Of a stretch of 64,000 bases of DNA, positions 10,712 through 21,165 are shown one piece after another. Position 1 is the stretch's first letter, and the number at the start of each line of letters is the position of its first letter. This DNA comes from Zingiber officinale (Eukaryota; Streptophyta; Magnoliopsida; Zingiberales; Zingiberaceae): the NCBI RefSeq assembly GCF_018446385.1, contig NW_024589898.1, positions 682,001 through 746,000 on the forward strand, read 5' to 3'. The position numbers and the translations under genes were made by a program. Under the pieces are notes generated by a model. That model saw nothing but the letters and a program-made list of their open reading frames with translations. It was not told where the DNA came from and ran no database searches.

Positions 10712-10945
10712 GGCCTGGTATGAATCATATCAGGCCCATGTTAGGCCTGATGTGAATCATATCAGGCCCATGTTAGGCCTGATATGATTCCATATCAAGC
10801 CCAACGTGGGCCTGATATGATTCCATATCAGACCCAACGTGGACCTGATATAAAATTATATCAGGACTAACATAGGTCTGATATAATTTTTTGGGCCTTA
10901 TATAAAATCATATCAGGACTAACATAGGTCTGATATAATTTTTTT
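10712..10945. repeat. Palindromic 'ATATCAGGCCCA...TTAGGCCTGATAT' array
   Basis: About seven short imperfect repeats alternate CCTGATATGA and TCATATCAGG words, so almost every neighbouring pair can form a stem. A shorter inverted counterpart lies at 11478-11560, in the other arm of the element. Confidence 0.8.
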
Positions 10946-11198
10946 TGTAGTGCATTCTTATGTTTAGCTTGCAGTAATTGTACAAGTGAAAGAATATACT
11001 ACTGACCCAAACATAAAAATCATAATGAATTACAGAGACAAAATACAGTATTTATGAAGAATTACATAGACAAGAAGAATTGGACTTGTAAATTAAATAC
11101 CTCTTATTTTCTTACAATGATACAAGCTGAAGTCCTCAGTAACACACCATAAGCTAGAAAGCATGCATGAGATAACATCTTGTCACTATCTTCATTTC

Positions 11199-11410
11199 TC
11201 ATGAACTTAAGTAGCTACAACCTTGCTTTGGCATCTGCCCTATGACGTGATATTTAGCCGCACTTTCTTCCGACTTCAATAGCTCTTCACAGCACATAGC
11301 CTCAGTCGTTGCTCTCTTCTCTTTGGCTTCTTTGTAAATCATAGCAATTTTGTTTTTCATTTTCTCAGCATATTCTGCTTCTTGTTCTCTAATTTTTGTT
11401 GTCCACACAG
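11199..11410 (-). pseudogene. Captured remorin C-terminal fragment
   Basis: The minus-strand frame ending at 11199 encodes a remorin C-terminal region. It has charged coiled-coil text (EYAEKMKNKIAMIYKEAKEK) followed by a segment close to the remorin end (EELLKSEESAAKYHVIGQMP). Intact remorins are plant plasma-membrane nanodomain proteins whose C-terminal anchor ends in a short hydrophobic/Cys tail. Here the tail is altered to GCSYLSS before a stop. The N-terminal half, the upstream coiled-coil exon and about ten residues of the domain are missing. Downstream minus-strand sequence to about 11000 looks like accompanying 3' UTR. The fragment lies between the arms of the Mutator-like element, so it was probably captured with it. 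Expression is unknown. Confidence 0.78.
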
Positions 11411-12502
11411 TGTTAGAGCAATCATAGACACATCCATTATGAAATGAAGAGTTCCTAAAATAATTGAACATTCCTAATAGAGTGAGCCCCACATTGGACC
11501 TGATATCAAATCATATCAGGTTTAACATGGGCCTAATATGATTCATATCAGACCTAACGTGTAAGTTTTTTGCTGATTCTTTCTTCTTATATTTTAACAT
11601 CTTCTAAAAGTCAAAATAAACAATGGATAGCATATTTGAACTCCTTGCAGCATCAGGAATCCACAAAAATTGAAATGGATGCAATCAGAGCTCTCTAGGT
11701 CCATCAGTGGATTTTGACCGAAACCCACTGATGGACCTAAAGAACTCTGATTGTACTTATTTCAATTCCTGTGGATTTCTGAGATTACAATGAGTTCAAA
11801 TTTACTATTCATGATTTTTCTAGCTGCTCTAAATGTATTAAAATGTTATAAAAAAATTAACTAAATCTTAAATGTCGTTAGACTAATATAATTTGTATAT
11901 CAGACATATGTTATGCATGCAAATAAAAAAAAAAAGAAAAGAAAGGAAAAATAAAAGAAACAGCATGCATAAGAGATATGAGAGAGGAGATAGGAAAGAG
12001 AAGAGAAAAAAAAAGAAAAACGACAAAAGAAATTAGATTTGTCAGAAGGATAAAAAGGGAAGTGCACTTGAAAAAGTGCTTCCTTTGATAAATACCAAAG
12101 TAACATACACCTTTTTGTCAATTAAAATTTTTGGGTGCGCCATTTGTTAAATTACTCATTAAATTTTTTATATTTTAAATTTAGTTAATTAATTATGGAA
12201 CTTGATAATATAAATTTATCAACAGTAAATTTTAAATGATGATTGAGGAAGAATCAAATGACATTCACAAAACTGTTCATAATATTGTTAATAAGTTGAA
12301 TATATGTGTGTTGGCTCATCAATCATAGCCATTGTGATTGAAGTACGTTGAAGCTGCAAAGAAAAACAAAATCCATAATGAGCTGACATTTTTGCACATG
12401 AAGGAACTCAGTTCATAAACTTGCTTAATAAAAAATTTCTGAGAGATGTTCGTTCTATAGGTCTTTTTCCTTGTTTTCACAACTCACAAGTGTATATATG
12501 TG

Positions 12503-12683
12503 GCAAAAAGACGAAACGTTCGTCCCAGCGTCCCCACCACACCCGACCCTAAGTCATCACGAGAAAGGTAAATCATGACACTCGAGAGAACAAGTGGTGA
12601 TAAGGTGAGTTGCACAGAGTCGGAAATTTACGCTCTGACAGTCCTACGATTCGATCCCACGACCTCATGTGACAAGCATCTAT
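12503..12683 (-). mobile_element. tRNA-derived SINE, 5'-truncated copy
   Basis: The reverse complement shares with the SINE at 45810-46017 the box-B-like segment (GGATCGAATCG), a central GATTTACC word, and a 3' end 'gggacgaacg...tttttgcc'. The box A region is missing or unrecognisable. No target duplication was found. Confidence 0.6.
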
Positions 12684-13520
12684 GAAAGAACTTTCAAGAC
12701 ATATATGAAACATAAAATGCTTTCAGGTGTATCACTGTGCTTACCATCTATGAAAGAACTTTTATACCTTAATCTTCGATGGTAGAAGCAGGACAGTTTT
12801 AATTTCCTTATCGGAAACAAGGCATATGGTTGATGCATTACCATCGAACCCTAAACCCCAAATATGATTCGCCCTACCTACAACTCCATCAAATCGTCAT
12901 CTTCTCCGCATTTGGAAATCACATTTTACCACGAATTTATAGCCTTTAAACAACAAAAATAGGTTTTATAGGGCAGCTGGGAATGAACGACCATTGTAGG
13001 GCGTATACAAGCTTGAAATAATCTTCCTCCAAAGTACCCTACTGGTATACGTATTTAGGGTTCCGGCTACAGAAAATAGCAAGAATCAAATAAAAAAAAA
13101 GAACTTTCCAGCAAAAATAGCAATCTTTAGCAAAAAGGTTTAAGGAAAACTTCAGCTTTATGCAACAAACAGAAAGGGTGCAAGATGCAACGAATCTCGC
13201 ATTTCTCCAATCAATCAGCAGCTCCAGCGAGTCGATCGATTTCGAGATCACTGATCTGCGAAAAGGAAGAGAAGGGAAGGATGAAAATATTAATTTACCT
13301 GGAGGTTTGGTCCCTCGCTCCGCTCTGCGAAGCGGCTCCGGCGAAGGGAAACTGGAAAGTAGGGATCCCTCGGATAAGCGGATGGAGATTGGGAAAATCG
13401 AATGTTTTCGTCCTCGCGTTCTCGATTCGACCAGCGCAGACCGGGAAACCGGAAAGTAGGGATCCAATCGAATGATTGGGAGGCTGGTAAAATAAAAGTA
13501 GAACTAAAAAGAAAAAGTAT
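12684..13520. other. Intergenic, with a possible noncoding exon on the minus strand
   Basis: No convincing protein. A repeated 18-mer 'catctatgaaagaacttt' occurs at about 12689 and 12748. From 13480 down to about 13302 the minus strand looks like a GC-rich 5' exon ending in CTCCAG before GTAAAT. GGAAAGTAGGGATCC occurs twice in it (about 13350 and 13450). The 142-codon frame across this area has no family resemblance. It could be the first exon of a noncoding transcript. Confidence 0.3.
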
Positions 13521-13526
13521 AAAAAA
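13521..13526 (-). terminator. RNA polymerase III terminator of tRNA-Arg
   Basis: Six T residues on the minus strand lie about 10 nt downstream of the tRNA 3' end, the usual Pol III stop. Confidence 0.8.
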
Positions 13527-13535
13527 TGATCAACT

Positions 13536-13608
13536 CGACTCCACTGGGGATCGAACCCAGAATCTCTGGTTCCGTAGACCAGCGCCTTATCCATTGGGCC
13601 ATGGAGTC
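13536..13608 (-). tRNA. tRNA-Arg (ACG)
   Basis: A complete 73-nt cloverleaf without intron. The acceptor stem is GACTCCA paired with TGGAGTC, with G as the discriminator. The D arm carries box A (TGGCCCAATGG). The anticodon stem CTGGT/ACCAG encloses the loop CTACGGA, with anticodon ACG at 13573-13575. The T arm carries box B (GGTTCGATCCC). The A34 is normally edited to inosine, so it reads CGU, CGC and CGA codons. Both internal promoter boxes and a downstream T6 run are present, so the gene looks functional. Confidence 0.97.
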
Positions 13609-16600
13609 TTGTGTGAATAGTATGTTCTATTTTTATTTATTATTATAATATACGGTAGGCACGTTTGTTGTCAAACTACCCTATGTGACATATGCATTAC
13701 CATATAAGTATCACTTCTTCCTGCTTTATTACCATCTTCCTACGTCATTTCATTATCTTTGTTCATGGTTACTCTAATTAATTTTCAGATTAATTTTTAA
13801 CTGATGCAAATGACTTATTTGATATTTGATCTCCTTCATATAAAAAGTTATCCTCCGTGATACTAAATCATTTAGGACGAGCAATATGATCTTTTATTTC
13901 AATTTCACTATCTTTAATTTTTTTTTAGTTATAACTTGTATATTATGAATTTACTTGACAGCTGATTTGTGAGATCGGAATGTTCATTTTCAAAATAAGT
14001 TGGATTATAGACCCAAATATCTGAATTAATTAAAATAAATAAACCAAATCAACCTTATCCTAACCTTTTCGGCCTACTTAACCAAACCCAAACTATCTAA
14101 TTCTAGCTTGTGCTAACATGAGGCCAGGACATTAACTATAGTGACTGATATAATCTGAATAAAATGAAGAATGGTGAATTTTTTTTATATTTAATATTAT
14201 AATTCAACTCTTTTAAAAATAAAAAAAATAATGTATATATATATATATATACTCAAAACAAATAGAATATTCTAGATTCTATATTTCTATATACCCATAC
14301 AGCCTTGTCTGCCCAAAATAACTGGGCCGCTATCCCTCCACCGTCTCTCTCTGTTAATTGGTTCTGGCTCGACGTGAGTCTCGATTCCACTAGCTACGGA
14401 ATACACTTCAATAGATCTGAAGGCGGCGCCAGCGAGGACAAACGATCGGTGGGAATAACGAGGAGTACGAAAGTAGTAGGGTTTCGAGGCGCTTCCTGCT
14501 CCGGCATTGTGCTGGTGAGAAAGGGATAGGGAGGTGAGTCTGGGAACATCTTAATGCTTCGCTTCGAGACATCGCTGCTGAATGATTCATCACGCGTGCA
14601 ATGGAAATAGGGAATCTTCGGCCAACCACCGCTCTTTGGGTAAACAGTCTCAAAAGTTTCATTCTTTTATTGTCTTTCAAGTCAAGTTTTCTGTTAATGA
14701 CATCCTATTTTAGACATTAGAAAACAAAAAACGTTTGCAATTTTAGTTTTAGGAACGAGACCTAGCAACTTTAACGTGATTGGATTTTGGTTCCTCTATC
14801 TTTGCCACTTCCTTATCACTTATCAGCAATACAGCCTGATTCCCAGATCTTATGGATGTGCCATTCTGGAAACGAAGTGGTGTTTGTATTTGAGATTTGA
14901 TTCAACCAACCTTTACTCAAGAGGCCATGAATGAGAGCTGTTGCTTTAAGAACAATTATGATTAGTGCAAATCTATGCAACCCAAATTGTGCCCAGGCAC
15001 ATCTTACTGACTTCATGGGCTGTGCCTAGCATGGCCCATGACTGCCTGTGCCGTGCCTCATCTGGAATGACACAGAAATGAACCAAAGAGAAATCTTTGA
15101 TGGACACTTAAAAAATCAAGCCATTATTGTTAATTACCATCAATACATCATTACAACTCGTAACTGATTATCCTTTGTTTTGCTTTTCTGCATACTGTTT
15201 ATTAAAGGAGCAGAGCAAATTTTCATATTGACTGTGCCCCTTGGCTCTATAAATGAAGTATTCAAATACCATAAAGTAATTATTTGAAAGAGATTGGAAA
15301 GATATTAACATTTCCAATGTGAATTGCAGATAGAATTGATTTGTCTGTTAAATGCAAGCAATAATCAACATTTTCTTCAATTATAGAAACCTTAATGAAA
15401 TACAAAAAGAGAGAAAAACATTAGAGAGCAACAAAAACCTACTTAGACTTAAACAGAGATAATTCATTTACCGTTCGCATAAATATTGGAAAAGTTACCA
15501 ATATAGTGATGGTAAGCTAGTTGATATCTTTTTTACTCAATCTTTGTTTGGAACATTAGGAATCAAGTAGCCGTTTTCCCCACTTCATTTAAAATTTGAC
15601 CTGCTTGGCACCAAATTGTATCATTCAAAAAGGTTTATTGTCCATAGCCAAAAGAAATTGTCTTTAAAGTTCGTTCATTATGGATTTTTCATTTTTAATC
15701 TTCTTTGTGTGCACAATAAGTTGTTTGAATACGAGTACCTCCTGCCTTTTAAGGGTTTTTTTTTGTGTTTTGCGTATGATTAGTGTCATGCATATACTAT
15801 TTTCTTGACTATGTTAGTCTCATATGCTTTCTTTCTTATGCTAATTACAAATATAATTCTAGATTACTTAAGAAAAGAAGTACTAATAGAAATAGCGAGA
15901 ACATCCCTATTGATTTTTTTTTCCATATGCATACAACTAGCTATCAATTTCTGGTGCCCCACTGTAGCTAAACATTTGTAAAAATTCATGCAATATCTCA
16001 TCTGGTATGTTCGAGGATCTAAACAAATTTATTTTTTTTTAACCTCTGACATATGAGACTTCGTGCAGCATCCAACTGATGGGGCAGGTGATTAGGTAGT
16101 GGAAAGAGTTTCCCCCTTTGATTGATGTCATTCGCATTAATAACTTTTCACCTTTTCTTTTTCCTATTTTTTCTGGACGAATTAATGAACTTAGCGAAAC
16201 CTTCACACAACCTTTTACTAGAAGTTAGTCATATAGCACGAAAGTGTTCCATCAAGCAATTCAACTCCGTGACCTCTTCGTTTAGGTCCAGCGGTCAATC
16301 CCTTGTAAGAAAAGTCATCAACCCCACCTGCTCACTAATTAGATACTGTGTCATGTCCTAATCCTTTTTAATCTAAATTATTCAAAATGTTTGCTCATCA
16401 AAATGGAGATGATGACACATGGTCTTCAGCTTTGCCTATCGCTTGAGTGAGGCTATCATTGATATCATTGTGATCATTGTTAAGCAAATAGAAATGGCAA
16501 GCTTTAGTATTGTTCTATCTAATTGGTCCCTTCCTATCGTTGTTACTAACTTTGTTACTAACTTGCATATGTTTTTGACATGGCAGCCAAGTCAAAAGTT

Positions 16601-17159
16601 TTAACTGCCTGAGATGGTATATTTCTTGCCTACTTAATCTAAAACAATCTATTTAATTTATCTAGAAGGCTGTGTTAGCTTTAAGATTCCACATATATAT
16701 GAATGTGGAACTGACTACATGTTTGGCTGACTACATTATTGAGAAACAAGTATGTATTCATAACTAAAGTTCTTCAAACATTTTGTTTATTCTCATGGGA
16801 ATACGCGTACTAATTGGGGAATAGTTCAAAGTGCATTTTATATGTTTTAGTTTTTGCTGTTGATGAACTGCTGATCATGAAATTTATTCTTAAAGAGACA
16901 ATAATAAAGAGAAAAAGAAGTTAATTATAAACAAGAGTTAGATATATTAGCATCAAATCGTAATTCATTCATAAATATGTAGGAGATTAGATCCACCGTG
17001 TATATATATTGCATGTTTGCATCAAATGATACAAATGCAATTCCTTGATGTCAACGAGGTACCATACCAAGGCTATTTCACAAAATTTGAACACTCCCCT
17101 AGAACAGAAGCAAAAAACAAGTAAATACTGACAGAAAAATGCAAGATCATCGAAAAAGT
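13609..17159. other. Intergenic, no supported gene
   Basis: Mostly AT-rich sequence with short frames that resemble no known family. A GC-richer patch at about 14305-14535 (+) looks like a 5' exon, with a stretch ending GGGAG before GTGAGTCT, a good donor; no downstream coding exon was recognised. A (TA)n tract lies at about 14231-14250. The rest, to the MYB 3' flank, shows no structure I can name. Confidence 0.4.
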
Positions 17160-18253
17160 TCAGGCAAAATCAGTTAAGAATTGTCCATCGAACAAGCTGT
17201 CAGACCATGAGGGAGGAAGGTCACTGCCAAGACAGCTGTAGCTGGTACTAGCATCCCCGAGGTTGCCAAAGGATATGTCGGTGAATGGAGGCAGAGGTGA
17301 ATGAGACAAGAACGGTGACCTGGGTGAGTTCTCTCTTTGGCTGAACTCAGTGAATATGGAAGATTGATTATCATTCTTGATGCTTACGGGTTGATCGAAA
17401 GAGCATGGAATTTGAGTCTCTGGAAATGTTTCAGCGTGATTCAGATGATCGATTTCTTCTTGGACAGGAATGGAGTCTGTGCCTGTGATATGGTTAATTA
17501 AGCCATTGGTATCTGCACTACTTGCTATGGAAGCCAACATCTGGAGCTGCTGCAAGTACTGGAGCTTCGCGGCCTGGTTCACATCGGCTTGAAGCCCGGC
17601 AGCAGAACTGTGGCCATCCCAAGGCAACCGGCCTTCAGCAAACTCACGCAGCTTGGCGAAGACGACGAGCTGTTGCAGGGTGGCAAAAAAATTTGTTCTT
17701 GGTCGGTGCGTCATCGGATCAAACCCCAAATGGATGAGCTTCTTCTTCAGGTGAGTGTTCCAAAAGTTCTTAATCTCGTTGTCTGTTCTCCCTGGCAGTC
17801 GTGAAGCTATGGCTGACCACCTAAAGCATTCCCATGCATTAGAAACTCAATGTAAAGTCATGGGCATACCGAAGAAACACTTTATATTACTTGTTCCCAA
17901 GGATGGAGTGGAGATCAAGGATGGTCTGTTCCTCCTCCGGAGAGAACTTGCCTCTTTTGATATCTGGCCTCAAATAGTTTGTCCATCGCAATCTACAACT
18001 CTTGCCGCATCTATTTAATCCTGTTTACAAGAAAAGATTGATTCATCATATTCACCAAAGTAATCATAGTGTTCATATGCAACGATTCAGAGATAGAAGA
18101 GGGAAATAGAGGACCTGCAAGTTTTGGAAGGGCTCTCCAACTGCCATGGCCGTGCTTCTCGATGTACTGCACCAGCTTGTGGTCCTCTTCAGGAGTCCAA
18201 GGACCCTTCTTGAGGCCATTGATCTTGTCAGCGCCGCAAGGAGATCTCCCCAT
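17160..18253 (-). CDS. R2R3-MYB transcription factor, subgroup-24-like
   Basis: Three exons: 18115-18253, 17891-18020 and 17160-17820 (139, 130 and 661 bp), with 70- and 94-bp GT-AG introns. Phases close to give 309 aa. The protein starts MGRSPCG. R2 has Trp19, Trp39 and Trp59 at regular spacing. R3 has Phe72, Trp91 and Trp110 with [20 protein letters not shown]. The introns sit at the standard plant R2R3-MYB positions. [20 protein letters not shown] and [11 protein letters not shown] after R3 match the group of Arabidopsis MYB53/92/93, with MYB9/107 next closest. These nuclear factors activate suberin-type lipid polyester genes or affect lateral roots. Residues [10 protein letters not shown] in the C-terminal half resemble the group's conserved helix. 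The acidic C-terminal end is likely the activation region. Subgroup placement is by motif; the target genes are inference. Confidence 0.95.
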
Positions 18254-18610
18254 TCGAGACCTGCACAGATTAAGGTACACAGCCCTACCGCTGGAATTCC
18301 TTGTGTTATATTTAAAATTACATGCATGAGTTGAATGGTGGCATGCTTGTGTCCCATATTTATACACGTTACTTCAGGTTTGTTTGCCACCACCCCAATA
18401 ATTAAAATGATTAGTTCAAAATACAAATGTTAACTAAAAGTTGATTAATTTGCTTGCCTGGAGTAGTGACGTAATTATTCACCAACATTGATAGCCCATG
18501 TACCTTGGAATAAATTCGAGAAAGTTGAGCAGAGTTGGCCGGGTAAATGGTGCAGCAGTGGACATCTTCTAATATATTTAATTATAGAGTTTTAGTTTTG
18601 ATAAATTAAA

Positions 18611-18719
18611 CTATTGACGTAAGAATATTGGATTGATGGGCTATGAGCGCTCATGATTTATCCAATGAGAAATTTCGATAGAATCGGACCTATAGTAATC
18701 AATTAAAAAAAAAGTCGAA
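18611..18719 (+). mobile_element. SINE fragment (second family)
   Basis: A partial copy with the landmarks 'aagaatattgg', 'gatttatcca' and 'gaaatttcgatagaatcggacc' in the order found in the copies at 19792 and at 53.6-54.0 kb. The tRNA-like head is absent. Confidence 0.5.
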
Positions 18720-19791
18720 TACAGTAAGTAAATGGGCATGGGATAGGGATAGCCACGTGCCTTGCAACGTGGGATCATTAGACTGCTCCATGCACGCAAC
18801 GTAATTTTTTTTTTCTTCTTTTTAAATAATTGTTTTCAAGGACAATATACGTTAAATAAGACCGGTAATATGGCATATTAAAATTTCAGGTTGTAGCCAT
18901 CTCGTTCTAGGCACCCCATATTAATTATTATCAAAAGTGTACTTCGTTATTTTGCATGCCTATTTATATTCTAATATATTGAAAAGTAAAATAATTAAAG
19001 AAAAGCAGCTGTTCATGTTTTCTTTCTTAATTTATTTACTTTGAGCTGCATGCTGCTCCACTTGGAAATAGACAGAATTCCTACCCTAACCAAACCCTTT
19101 CCTATTTGCTAGATTTGATCATTTATAGATTGTAAGTACATAAATAATGCTCTTAAAATCATTCTCAGATTTTTCATGTCAGTTCTCAGTTTACCCCTTA
19201 GTTTTTCTTATTTTAATCCCATAATTTCCCCCACTTGTGAAAAAAAAAAATCCTGGGAGCATACTGTCTTTCCTGTTTTTTATTTTCTTTGTTTAATTTC
19301 CCTCTTTAACTTAGTTTTCTATGATACATTTTTTTTTGTTTGGACAATTTCATCAAATGTTTAGGGAGTAAATTGAAAGTTGAATTGATATTATGTATAA
19401 TTATCACATGGTTTACCAAAAATTTTGATTTGATGGAGAGTTATAAGGTCACTGTATGAAATCTCTCATGCAACTGTCCTCATCTATGCTGCCTTCCAAC
19501 TACATAGTATATAATTGTATGGATATAATAAATGTATAATTATACTTCCATAATCTTCTCATTACCAACCATTTTGTTTCTAAATTCTAATATATAGTTG
19601 GGATTTGTTAAATTAAAAAAATATATTTTAAAGTACTTTCCAATCTATCTAAAAGTTTCAATATAAACTTTTATATTATTTCAATTTAACCTAATCGTTT
19701 GTCTGCCTCCTACAATTTTAATAATTATTGATTATATAAGAATCAAGTCCTAGCTTCGGCGAATTAATAGTTAAATGTTCCTTAATGACGG

Positions 19792-19905
19792 TTGACCTAA
19801 GAATGCTGGGCTGATGAGCCGCACGCTGCGAGCGTTTCCCGATTTACCTTAGTGGTCAATGGAAAATTTTCATAGGATCAGACCGGTCACCCAAAGAATT
19901 AGTCG
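19792..19905 (+). mobile_element. SINE fragment (second family)
   Basis: It shares 'aagaatgctgggctgatgag', 'tttcccgatttacct', 'agtggtcaatg' and 'ggtcacccaaag' with the full-length copy at 53730-53970 (opposite strand). It is 5'-truncated, and no target duplication was found. Confidence 0.6.
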
Positions 19906-20011
19906 ACATAAGCTAGATATCTGGTGTTAACTACAAATAATAATAATTATGGATTATAGAATAATAATTCTTAAGTATTTGTTATGAACAATAATATATG
20001 TGTATATATAG

Positions 20012-20190
20012 GATATTGATATCCTGCCCGATCGTCCGTCTGCTATGCGCGTCCGCGACTGAATGGTCGGGGTGTCTGGAATTGATCCAGGCGCTCCGAA
20101 GTGAATGCACTCAAGTCGCCCGGATCACTTCCGAACGCTCCGATCACTCAGTCATGGATGTGCATCGTGGACGGACGGTCGGGGAGGATA
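20012..20190. mobile_element. Fold-back MITE
   Basis: The element is almost one long inverted repeat. The left arm, from 'tatcctgcccgatcgtccgt', pairs with the right arm ending 'acggacggtcggggaggata', and homology continues through most of each half. There is no coding capacity. It sits in TA-rich DNA, so the target duplication cannot be defined. Confidence 0.75.
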
Positions 20191-20937
20191 ACACTATATA
20201 TATATAATTAAAATGTTTGAGATGTTTTTATTAATTGACCCTCTTCGAAATTTGCTGATTATTCAATTGATTAAAACAATTTATTTGCGGAGGTTAATGG
20301 GAGGTTGAGAAGATGTAAGGATAGGAGATTGCTTATTTGACAATCTTTATATTTGAAGGATAAAAATTGACAGGTAGGAGAACCACTAAATATTGTAGCA
20401 GGTAAGGTTCAAGACCACATCCTCATTAAACATTATATGAGCACCAAACAGAGCTTAGGTTCCGGTTAATTTTCTCTTAAAAAGTTGTTTATTTTTAATT
20501 AGCAAGCTGAGCTTTAATAAGTAAACAACTGCATTAATAAGGTTAAGCATGATTAATCATATCATTATACCATCAATTCATGTTTGTTCTAACTAGGGTT
20601 TGACCATGAGATTAGCTTCATGAAGTTTAATGTAAGACTAGATCATATTACAATTTTTTCTTTCAAGTTCTCTTTTCAACTTTATGATCAAGAAATTATG
20701 TTTGTCCTGAGTACGATTGACTGTTTAAATTTTAACTCTTCATAATTTACAAATTTATGTCTTTCTCTTCGACTTTGGATTTTGTAACATAACATTGATT
20801 GAGTGACTATAAAACATAATTAGCTTCTTATCCACACTAGAAACACAAGAAGCGTAGAGGAAGGATATTAGGACAATGCAAGCGTAGAGAGCTCTAGTAG
20901 GGGTGCAACAGAGAGGAGGCGAGGAAATGAGGCGATG

Positions 20938-21165
20938 TAGATAAGGTGAAGCTACTAAACGAGGTAGTAGCAGATGGGTTTCCTGTGGAGTAGAGGTAAG
21001 ATGCTTGGGCCACTCGTCATGTACTGAAGATGGGCATGCCGAGGTTGAGTCACCTAAGGTGAAGATAGTAGAGGAGGTAGTGGCAATTGGGTTTAGTGTA
21101 GAGATGGGATGCTTGGGTCACTCATCATGTGAAGATGGGCATACCAAGGCGATCGATCACCAGTG
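20938..21165. repeat. About 110-bp tandem duplication
   Basis: Two diverged copies share 'aggtgaag', 'gaggtagt', 'gatgcttggg', 'cactc' plus 'tcatgt', and 'gaagatgggcat'. No frame is conserved and no function is apparent. Confidence 0.65.

Larger units (their letters stand above)
10340..12154. mobile_element. Mutator-like element with long inverted ends and a captured gene fragment
   Basis: The left end (10340 to about 10545) and the right end (about 11945 to 12154) are inverted copies at high identity over about 200 bp. Landmarks include 'aaatggcg' with 'cacccaaaaatttt' or 'tacccaaaaatttt', and 'catatctcttatgcatgctg'. A second inverted block follows inside (10548-10870 against about 11478-11720). 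Candidate 9-bp flanks are CTTATTTGA and CTCATTAAA, matching at 6 of 9. There is no transposase frame, so it is non-autonomous. Long inverted ends, a possible 9-bp duplication and a host-gene fragment in the middle (11199-11410) fit a Pack-MULE. The superfamily remains an inference without a search. Confidence 0.72.

Noticed and set aside
10712-10945. CRISPR-like array of short repeats
   Set aside because: The repeats are palindromic, contiguous and variable without unique spacers, and the DNA is a plant transposon.
13039-13467. 142-codon minus-strand frame
   Set aside because: It has no recognisable family, its composition follows the GC-rich patch then AT-rich DNA, and it crosses a better splice donor.
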